A DNA stretch of 64,000 nt from Uloborus plumipes (GCA_038373865.1 JAXGGA010005237.1:16043-80042); one strand, 5' to 3'. Shown: positions 1 through 12,181, numbered from the stretch's first letter. A program made the numbers and translations. The notes: generated from the sequence alone by a model not told the origin.

Positions 1-196
1 ATGCTGTCTTACAGAATACTTTCCCAATTACATTTTTTCATCGTACAATGTGTGTGTTGTGATGATGTACTTTTATTTAACTGCTTAATCAGGTTGATAT
101 ATCTTATGGTTCATCTGGATCCTGATTTCCTTGTTTTATTTTTTGGTATCCCCATTTTAGGTTCAAAGAGTTGTAGATAATTATATTGAATGAAAT

Positions 197-493
197 GTGG
201 CAATACTAACTAGTTCACTTAACCGAATTATTACAAACTCGCTTCTAACGAAGGACAAACTTTTCAAAATGAGGAAAGCAACTAGTCTCAATTGTGATAA
301 CTGCAAGATCACCGAGAACCTCATACACATGCTCTTTGACTGCCCTAATTATTCACCATTTAGAGTGAGCTTTACCCCCTTTCTCAGTCATTTCTCAAAT
401 CCACAAGATTCTTTTTGTAACGAGGTCTTACTTAAAAATCCAACATATGGTAGACGACTTTTAGCGTTTACTAACCAAGTGCTCTCGCCTTAA
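197..493 (+). pseudogene. LINE-type retrotransposon 3' fragment
   Basis: The frame reads a basic stretch (KDKLFKMRKA) followed by CDNC, then ENLIHMLFDCPNY. A CxxC followed about 14 residues later by HxxxxC is the cysteine/histidine cluster seen after the RNase H region at the C-terminus of Jockey/R1-like non-LTR retrotransposon ORF2 proteins. Only about 98 codons are open and no reverse transcriptase motif was found upstream in the window, so this is a 5'-truncated remnant. Family assignment is from motif style only. The apparent start codon is arbitrary. Confidence 0.5.
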
Positions 494-779
494 TTCTCCT
501 CACTTGCTTTCCGAGCTATTTTTGCTCTTCTTCGCGGGGGCCTCTCTTATATTATTTGTCTTTTTCACATGAGCTGGTGTAATCTGTTATGACAATAGTA
601 TTTTAAAAATGTATCCAAAATCGTCCACAAATCAAACTCATAAACAGAAAAATCAAATTCAACTGGAAATAAATGCGTACTGGAGGACAGGGACTTTGCA
701 TCCATCCTCATCATTCCATCCAGCGCCTCCGGCGCCTAATGAAAGGAAATGAAAATCCATCTTCTCACAGCTAAGGCCC

Positions 780-828
780 CTATATAGACGAGCCGGCGCA
801 TCAAGATTAAGTTTCACCACTTTGGATC
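780..828 (+). repeat. Dispersed repeat, inverted partner at 3827-3875
   Basis: About 49 bases running from TATATAGACGAGCC to CCACTTTGGATC match the reverse complement of 3827-3875 with a few differences. In the minus reading the segment encodes SKVVKLNLDAPARLYRGLS, which sits in a short open frame (659-874). Because the same block recurs outside that frame, I read it as a dispersed repeat rather than a gene. Confidence 0.5.
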
Positions 829-3826
829 CAGCGCGTATTTGTGTGTTTGAGTGGTTGTCTTTTCTGGCTAGCAATCGCGTTTTGGTAATTTTTCACTGTG
901 AGCAATTATTAGCGGCACGTGGATTTGGCAAAGCTTAAAAATGTGCCAAATCCTTTTTCTGGTAACCCTACTCTGCAACAATGAAAATTTGACAGTAAAA
1001 GTTAAGGAATTGGATCCAAAGCACTGATCTCTATCTTATCTGCTGGATTGACGACATCCAGTCACCGCTCGGTAGAAAGGATGAAGGCCTGCAAACCTAG
1101 AGACTACTCCCCAGCGGAGATCCTTTAACATTGGCTTCTACGGCGTTTTGCCCCATTTTAAAATGCGGGGGAAAACGACAATTTTTAATATTCAAAAGGT
1201 TTAAACGCAAAAAGTGATTGAACATTCTTCATTTTCAAAGCTACGAGAGTCAATTTTTTTCTCCGTATATCGGATTGTCTTAAATAATTTTAAAATCTTT
1301 GCTCAACTTTGAAGATCATTTTTGTCGCCAAGTTTCGTTTTTCAACATAGCGAAGAGCGAAATTCAGTTTCGTCCGACTTGGGGTCACATAACTAGACAA
1401 AAGAAAACAATATTCGTTTGACTAGCTATAACAAGACGCAAAAAATTAATTTTTTACATTTTTTTGTACATAAACGAATAAATAGCAGAAAAAAAAATTA
1501 AGAAACCAAGAAAATTGAATTTTTCTAGTGAATAAAGTTATATTGTTTTGCATTACGTGTAATTAGTGCTTTTCAAAATGTTCATTGATTCCTTTTCGAG
1601 TAAAATTAATAATTGTTTAAAAGTAATGATCTTGAACTTACAAATTAATAATGGTGTATTTGGGAGGGGGTAGGGGGTACTTCGTCTCGTTATAACGAAA
1701 CACATTTACCAACTTTAAATAAATTTACTATTCATTTTGTTTCAAAGAGTTTTTTTTTTTTTTTACATTTTGAACAGTTTTAAGTAGTTGTGCCGAAGGG
1801 GGGGGGGGGAGACTGAACTACCTACAAGTTCATGCCAGCTCACTTTAACTCACTTTAAGTATAATAATGTTTACTTTCTACTTTTTAGACTATCACCAGA
1901 AAAAGAACTTCATATTTAAATAAATAGAATGTGAAAAATATCATTATTTTTCCTGTCAAATTTTATTAAAAAATGTATAAAAATAAGATCCCATTGAGAT
2001 CCCAACCAAAAATTTTGCGCAAACAATGGTGAAATACAAAATTTTTTCAGAATTTTTTAAAAGAAATTTTTATTTTCAGAGAAATTTAAATTTAAATTTC
2101 ATTTTTTAAAAAATATTTTTTTTTAATTAATCATGTTGCATATTATATTAAACGGCAACTAACGTACTTTAAAAAGTTCTTTACCAAATCGTTCTATCTA
2201 TATTCGGTGCTGAGTTATGGTCCATTTTATGTTCAAGCATTCATGAAAAAAAAGAGGGTTTTTCCAAAAATCAGTCTTATAGACAAAAAAATAAAAGGGA
2301 TAAAATTCTAAAAATTGGGACTTATGATCACCTAAAAGGGTGCAATTGATGAGCCAAATTTTAAAGAAATACAAAAGTTTGAGGGAAAAATTTTCTCGGG
2401 TTGTCGATCACTAGATATGGAATGTCCCAAAAGTAAATTAAAACCTCGGTTTTAAACCTGCATATGTCAGGATTCGTACTCAATTTTAGATATAAATGAA
2501 GGAGTTTTTTAGGAGTTTTGAAGGAGAAAATATAAGATTTTGAAGGACTACTTTGTCCGCGACTTGAAACCAATTGACTTTAAATTTGCATTATTTTCAT
2601 TATAATATAACATTGGGGGTGGGGGTGGAGGGGGGGATAAAAAAATTAAACAAATATTTCCGGGAGTGGCGTTCCTTTATTCTTATTTGCCCTTCCTACA
2701 AACACGTTGATTTCTAGCAATATAGGAGAAAATAAAATGCTTTTAATGAGTCAAATTATCAAAAAAAAAAAAAAAAAGATAAAAATCCAGCTTTATTGAA
2801 TTAGCCTCTTTATTGAATCAAAACTGTTTTGAGCAAATGTGATTCATTTTCATACAAGCAGCCGCCACTGTTTAACCATTAATTTACTTCACCTTCAGTG
2901 TGTTTCAACTGCAGGCATATGTAATAAGCATCCCCCTCCCTCCCTCTTCCTAAAAAAAGGAAGGAAAAGAAGAACTAATAAAGTTTTTAATGACAAAAAA
3001 AAAAGGCCATAGAAATATTTGAACGATTTAGAGACAAATCTCTTGACATTTAGTGTGTTTCCACTAAATAATTTAATATCTAAAATTAAGTTTGAAAAAT
3101 AACTTGAAATAAAAATAAAATAGGCGGATTTGAGCTAACTGATAGCATATGTTAAAATAAATTCCCATTTTCAAAATAGTTCAAATATTTAGAAGATGCA
3201 AAACAATTGAAAATTTCATTTCAGATTTTTTTTTTTTTTTTACTAAGGGGTGATTAGCAGTGAAAATTTTTAAATGAGACGATTTCTGTAATCGACTGGA
3301 TTTGACGCTGATATACAAAAGTAAAAAAGAGGAGAAAACGTGTTACTTTTCTCCAAAAATAATTGGATATTTAAGAAAAAAAATCCGGATTTTCGGTGAA
3401 TGTACATTTTTTAAATTTTTTTAATGTGAATTTTACACAGTATAAAAGAGCAACAAAAATGTTAACACATAATTAAAGTACCAAAAATTCGTCGGTTAGC
3501 ATGTAAAAAATGTCTCGAAATTTTTAAATTTTTCATACTTATAAGAGCAATTATACGCACTGCAGATTGGCATTATGTGCTGTTGTTAAACTAAATCTTA
3601 AATCGAATTGAAATCCTCGAAATCTGATATAATAACGCAATGCGCAACAACAGTAATAAATTCTAGCTCCCGCGAAATAGCATTTACTCCAAATTTGTGC
3701 CAATCTGCGATAAAGGAGCCAAGCTGGGGGCTGAAACTACACCCAAATCGTCCCCATGAAAGGCGTCGAAAGGCTTCACCGGCCGGGGTGTAGTCCGCTA
3801 TCCAGAGTTTATATAGAGATCACTGA

Positions 3827-3875
3827 TCCAAAGTGGTGAAACTTAATCTTGATGCGTCGGCCTATCTATATAGCG
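3827..3875 (-). repeat. Inverted copy of the 780-828 repeat
   Basis: This is the reverse-complement match to 780-828. It abuts the truncated Tc1-like copy that begins near 3878. Confidence 0.5.
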
Positions 3876-3877
3876 GC

Positions 3878-4198
3878 TCTACTCATAGCCAAAGTGTACG
3901 ACATCATTCAAACTCGGTGAGCTGTTGATAATGGCTTCTTCTTCTTCATTAAGGCATTCCTGGCTAACATGAACGCAATGAGTCAAATTTCACGGAAAAA
4001 TAATACTCACGAGTTTTCCAACACGCTTCTAAAAGAAGCCTTATTTGCATGTTCTGAGTGACGCCAGCAGCGCCACACGAATGCGCGGAGCGCGACATTT
4101 CAATCGATGTCATCTTTCAGTTGTATAAGCACGCCTACCTAATTTCGTTTATCTAGCGTAAGTCTTTCCTGGTGTTGGGATTTTTTTTCCCGCCAGTG
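3878..4198 (-). mobile_element. Truncated Tc1-like element, CACTGGCGG family
   Basis: The right edge is CCGCCAGTG followed by TA. Read on the minus strand, the sequence follows the first 300 or so bases of the complete copies at 20657-22076 and 61833-63260: the CCCAACACCA terminal block, the non-coding leader, and the start of the transposase (CAGCTCACCGAGTTTGAA region). The match ends near 3878, so the transposase body and the other end are missing. Confidence 0.85.
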
Positions 4199-6779
4199 TA
4201 GTTCGATTCTGAGATTTTCAATAACACCGCCACGAAGTCACACTTCGTATTTGGTGTCGTAAAATTTGGCAACAGTAATGAAATTTACCAAAGCCAGTGA
4301 AATCTTGCTAATTTGAGGTTCAATGTTAAATTGTGATCACTTCAAATAGATTCTGCGAAAGACATTATATATCTTGCCTTTAAAGTTTACATTAAAATCA
4401 TGGAAGAATGGTTGTGGCTGTGGTACCTGATACAATCGGTTTCTTATGTTAATAAATTTAGATTTGGCGACCAATTTTACACAGAAATTACGGTTTAATC
4501 GGTGAATATAAAATTTCAAGGGCAAAATTGCTGTGTTTGTTGAGAGTTTTCAAAAATCTTAGCACCACAGTTGTGTCAAAAGTTCCATTGAAACGTAAAA
4601 AATTCTCTAAAAATAAATAAATTCGTCACAAGCACACACACACTCGAAAAGAAGAAAACAGTCTTTAAAACTAAAAAAAATCCTGCCATTGAACACTAAA
4701 AACTGTGAAATGACATTAAAAGTGTCATCTATCTCTCCATATAAAGATGACGGTGTTTGTAAGAATGAAGACCATGGCACAACAGCCCGGAATCCGTAAC
4801 TAGTATATGACGGTGTTTGTTTGTTCGTTTGTTTGTACGTTTGTAACCTTTGGCCAGAAGCCCCCACAGTACCTTCAAACCTGAAACTTGGTACAAAATT
4901 TGAGTATATCCCCGCGAAATGCACTTTGAAGGCCGAATTCTAAATTTTTAATTAGTTATTTTTAAATCAATTAATTAGTCTCATTTTTTGTATATCCCGC
5001 ATAATTTAGGGGGGAAAACTTCCACCCACCCCCTAACATTATATCTGTGACTTGGTTCTAAAAGGGCCTAAGTCAAAAATGTTAGTTTCGAGAAAAAGGC
5101 GATGAAAGATATTTGAGATTTTTTAGAATGCTATAACAATGACATTGGCTGACATTATAATGGAAATACAACCAATTTGAGTTTGATATTAGACATTGGC
5201 CTTTGTAGAATTAGAGTTTTACTAAATTAGAAACGTTTGATGTAAATTGACATTGGCCCTTTTAGAACCAAGCCACATATATATAGTTGGAAAGGATTTT
5301 TTTCCCTCTGAAAAACAAAAGTTTATAAGCACATTTCTTTCCGTTAATTAGAACAGGAGATATTAATTAATCAAATTTAGTCGATTTTCCAGGCTTAACT
5401 CTGTACGCAAAACTGAAATACTAGATCCATTTTCCATACAAGCTGCTCTTTCTTCAGTGGTTTAAATTTACGTATAGAGTTAAGCCTTGGAAATTGACTG
5501 AATTTGAGTATATCTCCCGTCTTTTTGATTTATTTGGCGAATTGTTTTAAACTTTAAAAGAACTTTTAATGTAGTTTAAAATGTTGTGGAGATAACGGTA
5601 AGACTAGAATTCTGTATGCGACGTTTTAAAAGAACTTAATGCATTTGCAGCTTTACTATAAGATTTATAGCTGTGATGCCTAATAAGTGAATTTGAGGTG
5701 TAATTTAAGAATATATTCTTAAAATTTAAAGTTTTGTTGTGGTCAATAGCAATTACAATACTTTCAGAAAATTATAGTAATTGGCCCCTTATGATAAGAA
5801 CGCTACTGATAACTCTAAATGTTTAGCAACAGAAAAATCAAATGAAGTTTGAGTTGTTTTAAATAAGTTGTTTTAAATAAGCTCATGTCTCTAAAAGACT
5901 TCCAAAATATTTTTGGAGGCGAAATGGACAAGATAAAAGCACCGAAATATCAGAAGGGAGTTTTAAATAATACATGACCGTTATAGAAGGTTTGGCGCTT
6001 TTTTTCCAGAATGATTTTTCTAAAAACAACTCTACCGACACTGAAATACTGACTGCAATCATAACAACAAATGCAAATCTGACTAATGAAGATAATGTGA
6101 CAGCAGCAATAATTGTGATAACTCCTCTGAAAACTCCTATAAATTTGTGTACGTCATCTACTTCAAACAAAACAACTCATTGTAGCAAATTTATCGATGA
6201 TTACCAACAAAATGCGCCAAAAAGTAGGAGAAATTTTCTTAATAGGATGGACAAAAAAAAAAAAAAAAAAAAAACCATTCTTTATAAATTCTGTGAGTTA
6301 CAGAGCAGCTATTGAAAACAATGAACAAGAAAAGCAGCAAAAAGAGTGAAAAAAAAAAAAAAAAAAGAAAAGAGAACGGAATGGACAAACAGCCGTACAG
6401 AAAGAAAATGCTTTAAAGAAGACTAAAACAAATAAAGAGAAGTCAGAAAATAGAAAAATGGAAAGATGGAGAAAGATATTGAATGCTATAATGTTATAAT
6501 ATACTTAATGAACGGAAAATATGTTCAATTAACGGTATAATACCTTCATATAATGGAGTACTATATTCATGTAAAGGTATAATATTTTCATATGAATAAT
6601 CCACTATAACATTGAATGTTTACATGGCCAATAACTGTATGGTTTCATGGCCTATGATAAGGTGGCCCATTACTATCAATTTGACATTTTTGTTTTTGCG
6701 TTGACTTTTATCTAGTAATATATTTGAAAAAGTGTTTTCAGACATTATGAGTAGTAAAATGCATTAATATAGTATCATA

Positions 6780-8312
6780 CAGTGCGTCCCAAAAGTTTAG
6801 AGACAACAAGGTTTCCAAGTTTTACGAGAGAAAAAAAGAAACAACGATTTCAACACAACTTATAATCATGAAAAATATCAACACAATAATAATACTTTAT
6901 ATGAATTTAATCATACAATCACAGATTTTGTGATAATAATTAAAACTCAAATTTTACTGTCCCAAAAATTTATAGACAGCTCATTATATTATTTTTAACA
7001 TTCAAATTTTTAAGCCGTTTTTTCTAATAACTTCAAAAACGCGATCAGGCATATTTCAAACACGATTTTGAAGAACTTCTGGCTTTAATGAAAACCAACT
7101 ACGTTCAATTTGCAGCCTAAGATCTTGAACTGTTGTAAACTGTCTTCCATTAGCATATACATCTCTCGCTAGTATTCCCCAGAGGTTTTCTATTGGGTCA
7201 GGACTCAAGGCTGCCCATTCCATAACAGTCACGTGGTTTTGTCTATCTAAACCATTGCATTGTTGAATTAGACGTGTAAATGGAGCAATTGTTTTGCTGA
7301 AATAACCATTCGTCCCCACCTAGCAACTTTCCAAATGGCAATAACTGTACATTAAGAGTTCTCTGTTAGTCTTCGGAATATTGGTGACCTTTCAAAAAAG
7401 CAATATCGGTTGTTCTATTGAAAAAGTGCTCCCCACACCATGAGTGAACTTCCTCCTTGTTGCCTGCTGAAAAAGGTTCATGGTTCCTTGCGAATATCAT
7501 GCCAGTAATGTGCCCAACTATCCGGGCCATCTAAATTGAACTTTTTTTCATCACTAAAAATAACACTTAACCATTCATTTGTCTAATTCATGTGATTACG
7601 AGCCCACTGAACACGAGCGTTTTTATGCCGACTTGTTAACCTCGACGAACGATGTAATTTGCGATTTTCAAGAAATGCACTTGCCTGCAGCCGTCGATGT
7701 ACTGTTGATTTTGACACTGAAAAGCTTACTTCTTTACAAACGGACCGTGTTGACAGATTCTGGGTTGAAACTAGTTTCAAAATCTCTCTGTCTTGCCGCT
7801 TAGTTGTTTTCTTTGGTCGTCCAGAACGAAATTTTGCTTCAAAACTATTATCTTTTGACAAGATTTGATAAATATCAGCCCTATTGCGTCCAAATTTACG
7901 TGCAATGTTCACTATTTTCCATCCATGAGCTTTCAAACGGTAGATTTTCAAAATTTCCGTTTTAGAAAACTCACGTTGCGAGGCATCTTGCCCAATCTTT
8001 AGAAACGGAAACACGTGTTCGTTTTTATGTCAGAAAACCTGTGCGTCACAAGTAAATGACCTTGTAATATGCAAATTTTGAATACCAATACTTAAATCAG
8101 TTTTTAATAATGATTGTTTATATACTTTTGGGACAGCATTTTTTCGTTTATATTTTTTAAAATTAAATCTATGACCAGTAAGAGTTGCTTAAGTGTTTTA
8201 ATAATTTTTTGAAGTCATTAACTATTTGCATAAATAATTTCGTCTCGCTTACTCGTGTAATTAGCTTGTGGTTTCAGAAACGTGGTTGTCTATAAACTTT
8301 TGGGACGCACTG
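6780..8312 (-). mobile_element. Full-length Tc1-like transposon with TA target duplication
   Basis: Terminal inverted repeats read CAGTGCGTCCCAAAAGTTTA on the left and its near-exact complement on the right, with TA at 6778-6779 and 8313-8314. Length is 1533 bp, typical of Tc1-like elements of about 1.3-1.7 kb. It carries a decayed minus-strand transposase (7056-8014). The end sequence resembles that of the palindromic elements at 16843 and 47169 (shared AAAAGTTTAGA block). Confidence 0.9.
7056..8014 (-). pseudogene. Tc1-like DD34E transposase, decayed
   Basis: The N-terminal part (8014 down to 7583) has the paired helix-turn-helix of Tc1 transposases: a first HTH around EILKIYRLKAHGWKIVNIA, an RSGRPKKTT hook, then a second HTH (STRSVCKEVSFSVSKSTVHR). 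After a break near 7580 the catalytic domain continues with [13 protein letters not shown] (first acidic residue), and then WLFQQNNCSIYTS, where families normally show QQDNA, so the second catalytic D appears as N. The last part has DPIENLWG with the expected glutamate, and a C-terminal tail. At least one frameshift or stop separates the two readable halves, so it should be inactive. Confidence 0.85.
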
Positions 8313-8512
8313 TATGAGGTATTTTTTATTCATGCAGAAAGATTTCATTTATTTTTTATTCAAGCATACAAATACGATGCCGCTAAAGTAACCAATTACT
8401 ATTCCGCTTCAACTATAATAATTTTACTTTAGATTGTTGGTGTGAATTTAAATTTATTCGCTGGATTCCTTCCCATTTAAATGCACGGGCATCGCCGTGC
8501 GGGTACTGCTAG

Positions 8513-8885
8513 TGTTAAATATTTTGAACTTAAAAATTGAATGTAGGAATGAGGTGTATTTTCCAAGATTATTCAGACAAAAAAGTTGTTCGAATCAAAA
8601 TGTTTTTTTTTTAATTACTACGAAAGCAGAAAGACCGACAGACATGCACGCATTTTTACCATCTTAAATCTTATTTGTTTATTCATTTTTTCTTTTTCTC
8701 CTTTTTTTGGAGGGTGGGGGCTTATGTAGATTTTTAAGATGCATTCAGCCACATGTAATGCTTTTTTCGCCTTTTTTTTACTTGAACGGGAAAGTAGGCT
8801 GACAATAGGTAAGGTACTTCATGGTAGAGAGGTAAAAAAAAAGTAGACATATCATGCAAATTATGAATAACAAATAAGATCTTAC
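8513..8885. other. Intergenic or intronic AT-rich stretch
   Basis: No gene or named repeat is visible. If the HIBCH exon at 8886-9022 is real, this is the start of its downstream intron. Confidence 0.5.
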
Positions 8886-9022
8886 TGAACCTTTAACTGC
8901 TGGAATATTTTTCGCACCATGCCCAAATTGAGGGAATTCAGAGCTTTAGGACGATTTAAAATTATGACGCCTTTTTTTCCTGCTCTCTCCAAAATGACAT
9001 CACTTTCTGTACACATTGCTCT
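8886..9022 (-). CDS. HIBCH: HIBCH-like (3-hydroxyisobutyryl-CoA hydrolase), N-terminal exon
   Basis: A 137-nt minus-strand exon is bounded by an acceptor (TTTGTATTTTAG before 9022) and a donor (GTAAGATC after 8886). It starts in phase 0 and leaves two bases over. The peptide reads RAMCTESDVILERAGKKG and continues with GVIILNRPKALNSLNLGMV, then RKIFQQLK. The GVI-LNRPKALN-L pattern followed by a (R/K)I-QLK helix is the N-terminal beta-strand region of the crotonase fold in the form characteristic of HIBCH, the mitochondrial valine-catabolism enzyme that cleaves 3-hydroxyisobutyryl-CoA. Ordinary enoyl-CoA hydratases share the fold, so the paralogue could differ. The next exon (oxyanion-hole region) is not in the window to the left, so the gene runs off base 1. 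The RAM just before the conserved part would suit a mitochondrial presequence junction, which is inference. Confidence 0.75.
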
Positions 9023-9096
9023 CTAAAATACAAAGTAAATTATTTTAAAAAACGGAGAAATAAATAATACTGATGGGTCATTCTCCTGTTGTGCAT

Positions 9097-12000
9097 TAGG
9101 GTGGGCTGCAAAAACACTTTTTTTTTATTTCGAATTTGTAATAACGCGGAAAAGTTGCGAATTATGAAGACAAAAAGAAGGAAAAAAAATTATCGAAATC
9201 GGTTGATATCTTCCGATCGCGCAAAGGCCTAAAATTTGACAAAAAATGAAAAAACTTCATTTTCGCGATTTTTTTTTAAATTTTTAAATTGGATGTTTTC
9301 GTAATGTAATAGTGCGGAAAAGTAGCTAATTGTGAAGACAAAAAGAAGGAAAAAAAAATATCGAAATCCATTGATATCTTCCGATCGCGCATAAGGCCTA
9401 AAATTTGACAAAATATGAAAAAAATTTCATTTTTGCGATTTTTTTTTTTTTTTTGAAAAAACTTTGAGATGTTTTCATAATTTTTTTTGCTCTGAAAAGT
9501 TGATAATTATGAAGAAAAAAAGAGGGATAAGGAGGAAAAAAAATTAGCGAAATCGATTAATATCTTCCGGTCGTGCCTAGGACAAATCTTCAGGTCGTGC
9601 CTAACTTTGACAAAATAGGAAAAAACATCAATTTTGCGATTTTTTGTTTATTTTTTTTAATTACATGTTTTCGTAATGCAATAGTTTGTAACTTTTACTA
9701 ATATAGCATTAAAATATTGTGTTTTGAATTTGTTTTGGTCAGTTAATATCTTGCGGTTGCGCATTGACCCCAAAATTACCCAAAATAATAATAAAAAAAG
9801 TTACATTTTTACGCGTTTTTGGTTTTTGATAAATATATTTTTGTAAAACAACCGTAGTATTTTTTGAGACAGACTGACAATAAGATGGAAAAACAAACTA
9901 CCACAGGTTCAGTCGATGCAATCCAGTTGAGAAAAGCCTTAGAAACTCTTTTATGCGCATATTTCGGGCGGCAATCCAGGCAACGTCGCTCGCCTGGCAA
10001 CGGCTCTCTTCCACTCCATCGCCGCCTTCCTAGGAACATATCATGCCTATATTGCTTTTTTTCAGTTTGCGTTTCTATGTTGTTATCGCAGTGTACTATT
10101 ATTTAGATCAATCTAACTGTTTTGATTTTTAAAATATTGTAGTCTTCTGTAATGATGTAGTTTCCTGCTGTGTGTGGACTCTATGATTTAACAAAAAGTT
10201 ATGTAACAACAAAACAACTCTAATAACAAGACAAATATTTGGCTGCCCCACTTTTGGCACTCCGAAGAACTACCATCAAACTAAGTGCCTACTGGCGAAG
10301 ACATCATTATTAATTTCAAGTGCCAGATTGAACCTTCCTTGGGTACAGCACCTAATGATGTCCTTGCCAGTGGACGGCTTGTTTGATGGCAGTTCTTTTG
10401 GAGTACCAAAAGTGGGCAGCCAAATATTTGTCTTGTTATTAGAGTATTTTTCTTGTTATTTGGCCTGGGAATTTCATAACTTTTTTGTTAAATCACCGAG
10501 TTCACACAGAGCATAAAACTACATAATTACAGAAGACTACAAGATTTTCAAAATGAAAACAGCTAGATTGAACTAAATAATAGTACTCTGCGATTACTAC
10601 ATAGAATCGCAGACTGAAAAAGTAATATTGGCAGACAACTGACATGGTCGTAGGAAGGCGGCGATGGAGTGGAAGAGAGCCGTTGCCTGGACTGCTGCCT
10701 GACGTCTGCGCATGAGAGTTTGTAAGGCTTTTCGCAACTGCCTAACATCGATAGAACCTGTGGTAGTTTGTTTTTCTATCTGATTGTCAGTCTGTCTCAA
10801 AAAAGAATACTGTTGTTTTACAAAAAAATATTCATCAAAAACCAAAAGCTCGTAAATGTGTAACTTATTATTATTATTATTTTGGGTAATTTTGGGGTTA
10901 ATGCGCGACCGGAAGATATTAACTGACCAAAACTAAATCAAAACACAATGTTTTAAGGCTATATTAGCAAACGTTAAAACAATTGCATTATGAAACCATC
11001 TAATTCAATAAATTAAACAAAAAATAGCAAAAATGATGTTTTTTTATTTTTGTCAAAGTTTAGCAGGGGCGGTAGTTTTCAGGGGCTACCCCTGATTTCA
11101 GGGTTTTCCAAATAAGTATTCAGGGTTTCACAGAATGCTTTTCCATGATTTGACTTTTGTTCATTTTCGCCCTTTCCTCCTTAGCGAGAAAACAAGCTGA
11201 ACATTACACATGTTCATTTTTGTATAAGGTAGAATTTTTTTTTTTTTCACTATCTAGGTTACGGGCTTTTACATGACAGAAATTTCAATTCTTAAATAGT
11301 TTCCTTTTACATTCTTGAGGCTTGAAGTCCTGATTTTCTTAAACAAGTTAAATGAGTATGAAATATTTATCTTCCTATTTGCTATTTTATGTTGATTCCA
11401 TTAACATTTACAAATAATTTGAATGCCCCTCCAATAAAAAAAAAAAGACCTGTTCAAAAACATCCCTCCAAAAATTTCTGTAATGCAATCTGCGCTATCC
11501 TTCTCTACATTAAATTCATTCCTGCAAATAAAACATAGACCATTAGAAAAATTTTAGACTTCATTACATTTTACCTTTTACTTTCAGGGTTTTTAATGTT
11601 GAGTCACTATCACCCCTGGTTTAGGCCCTAGGCACGACCGGAAGATATCTATCGATTTCGATAATTATTTTTCCTCTTTGTTATCCCTCTTTTTGTCTTC
11701 CTAAATATCAACTTTTCCGTACGAAAAAATTATTAAAACATCTCATTCAAAATTTTTTCAAAAACAAAAAAAAAAATCGTAAAAATGATGTTTTCATATT
11801 TTGTCAAATTTTAGGCCTTATGCGCGATCGGAAGATATAAATGGATTTTGATATTTTTTTCCTTCTTTTTGTCTTCCTAATTAGTTACTTTTTCGCACTG
11901 TTACATTACGAAAACATCCAATTCAAAAAATTAAAAAAAATCGCGAAAATGAAGTTTTTTCATTTTTTGTTAATCTTTAGGCCTTATGCGCAATCGGAAG

Positions 12001-12116
12001 ATATCAACCGATTTCGATAATTTTTTTTCCTTCTTTTTGTCTTCATAATTCGCAGCTTTTCCGCTCTATTACAAATTCGAAATTTAAAAAAAAAAGTGTT
12101 TTTTCGGCCCACCCTA
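9097..12116. mobile_element. 3-kb palindromic (fold-back) element, TAGGGTGG family, 8-bp TSD
   Basis: The ends read TAGGGTGGGC and GCCCACCCTA, and both flanks carry TTGTGCAT (9089-9096 and 12117-12124), a perfect 8-bp target duplication. The whole element is an inverted repeat: arms of about 1.2 kb (9097 to about 10305, and about 10345-12116 less the nested insert) meet at about 10.3 kb. Each arm holds about three diverged copies of a 170-180-bp unit marked by GAAAAGTTGCGAATTATGAA and ATATCTTCCGATCGCGC. The 8-bp duplication and YAGGG ends resemble hAT elements, but no transposase is encoded. Short open frames inside are read-through of the repeat. Confidence 0.88.
11064..11618. mobile_element. 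Nested 555-bp MITE with CAGGGG ends
   Basis: It interrupts the right arm of the 9097-12116 palindrome at a point where the left arm is continuous. The ends read CAGGGGCGGTAGT and the complement of CAGGGGTGATAGT. GTTTAG is present on both sides (11058-11063 and 11619-11624), a 6-bp duplication. No coding capacity is visible. The superfamily is uncertain: the ends look hAT-like, but a 6-bp duplication is atypical. Confidence 0.75.
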
Positions 12117-12181
12117 TTGTGCATGGGACTTTTGCAGATTTTTGAAGTAGTTAAAAATATTAAGAAAGGATGTGAATTAAT

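Larger units (their letters stand above)
500..3877. other. AT-rich intergenic DNA without a recognised gene
   Basis: Homopolymer-rich, AT-rich sequence with no open frame that resembles a protein. It includes a G run near 1799-1810 and long A and T runs. Bases about 780-828 reappear in inverted orientation at about 3827-3875, the only internal structure I can point to. Confidence 0.5.
4803..8512 (+). mobile_element. Helitron-like non-autonomous repeat (host of the 6780 Tc1)
   Basis: The 3' edge is a short GC hairpin (GCACGG-N6-CCGTGC at about 8483-8500) followed eight bases later by CTAG and then T, the arrangement expected of a Helitron 3' terminus. Blocks at about 5340-5620 and 8440-8512 match 32750-33144, which ends with the same hairpin and CTAG. 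The left edge, near a TGTTTGTTTGTTCG run at about 4803, is a guess. No Rep/helicase coding is visible. The Tc1 element at 6780-8312 lies inside. Confidence 0.4.

Noticed and set aside
659..874. 71-residue minus-strand frame with a conserved-looking LNLDAPARLYRG segment
   Set aside because: The same segment recurs in inverted orientation at 3827-3875 outside any frame, so it is a dispersed repeat.
9864..10845. Similar open frames on both strands (9864-10106 and 10597-10845)
   Set aside because: They are the two arms of one palindromic element read in opposite directions, and no protein family features are present.
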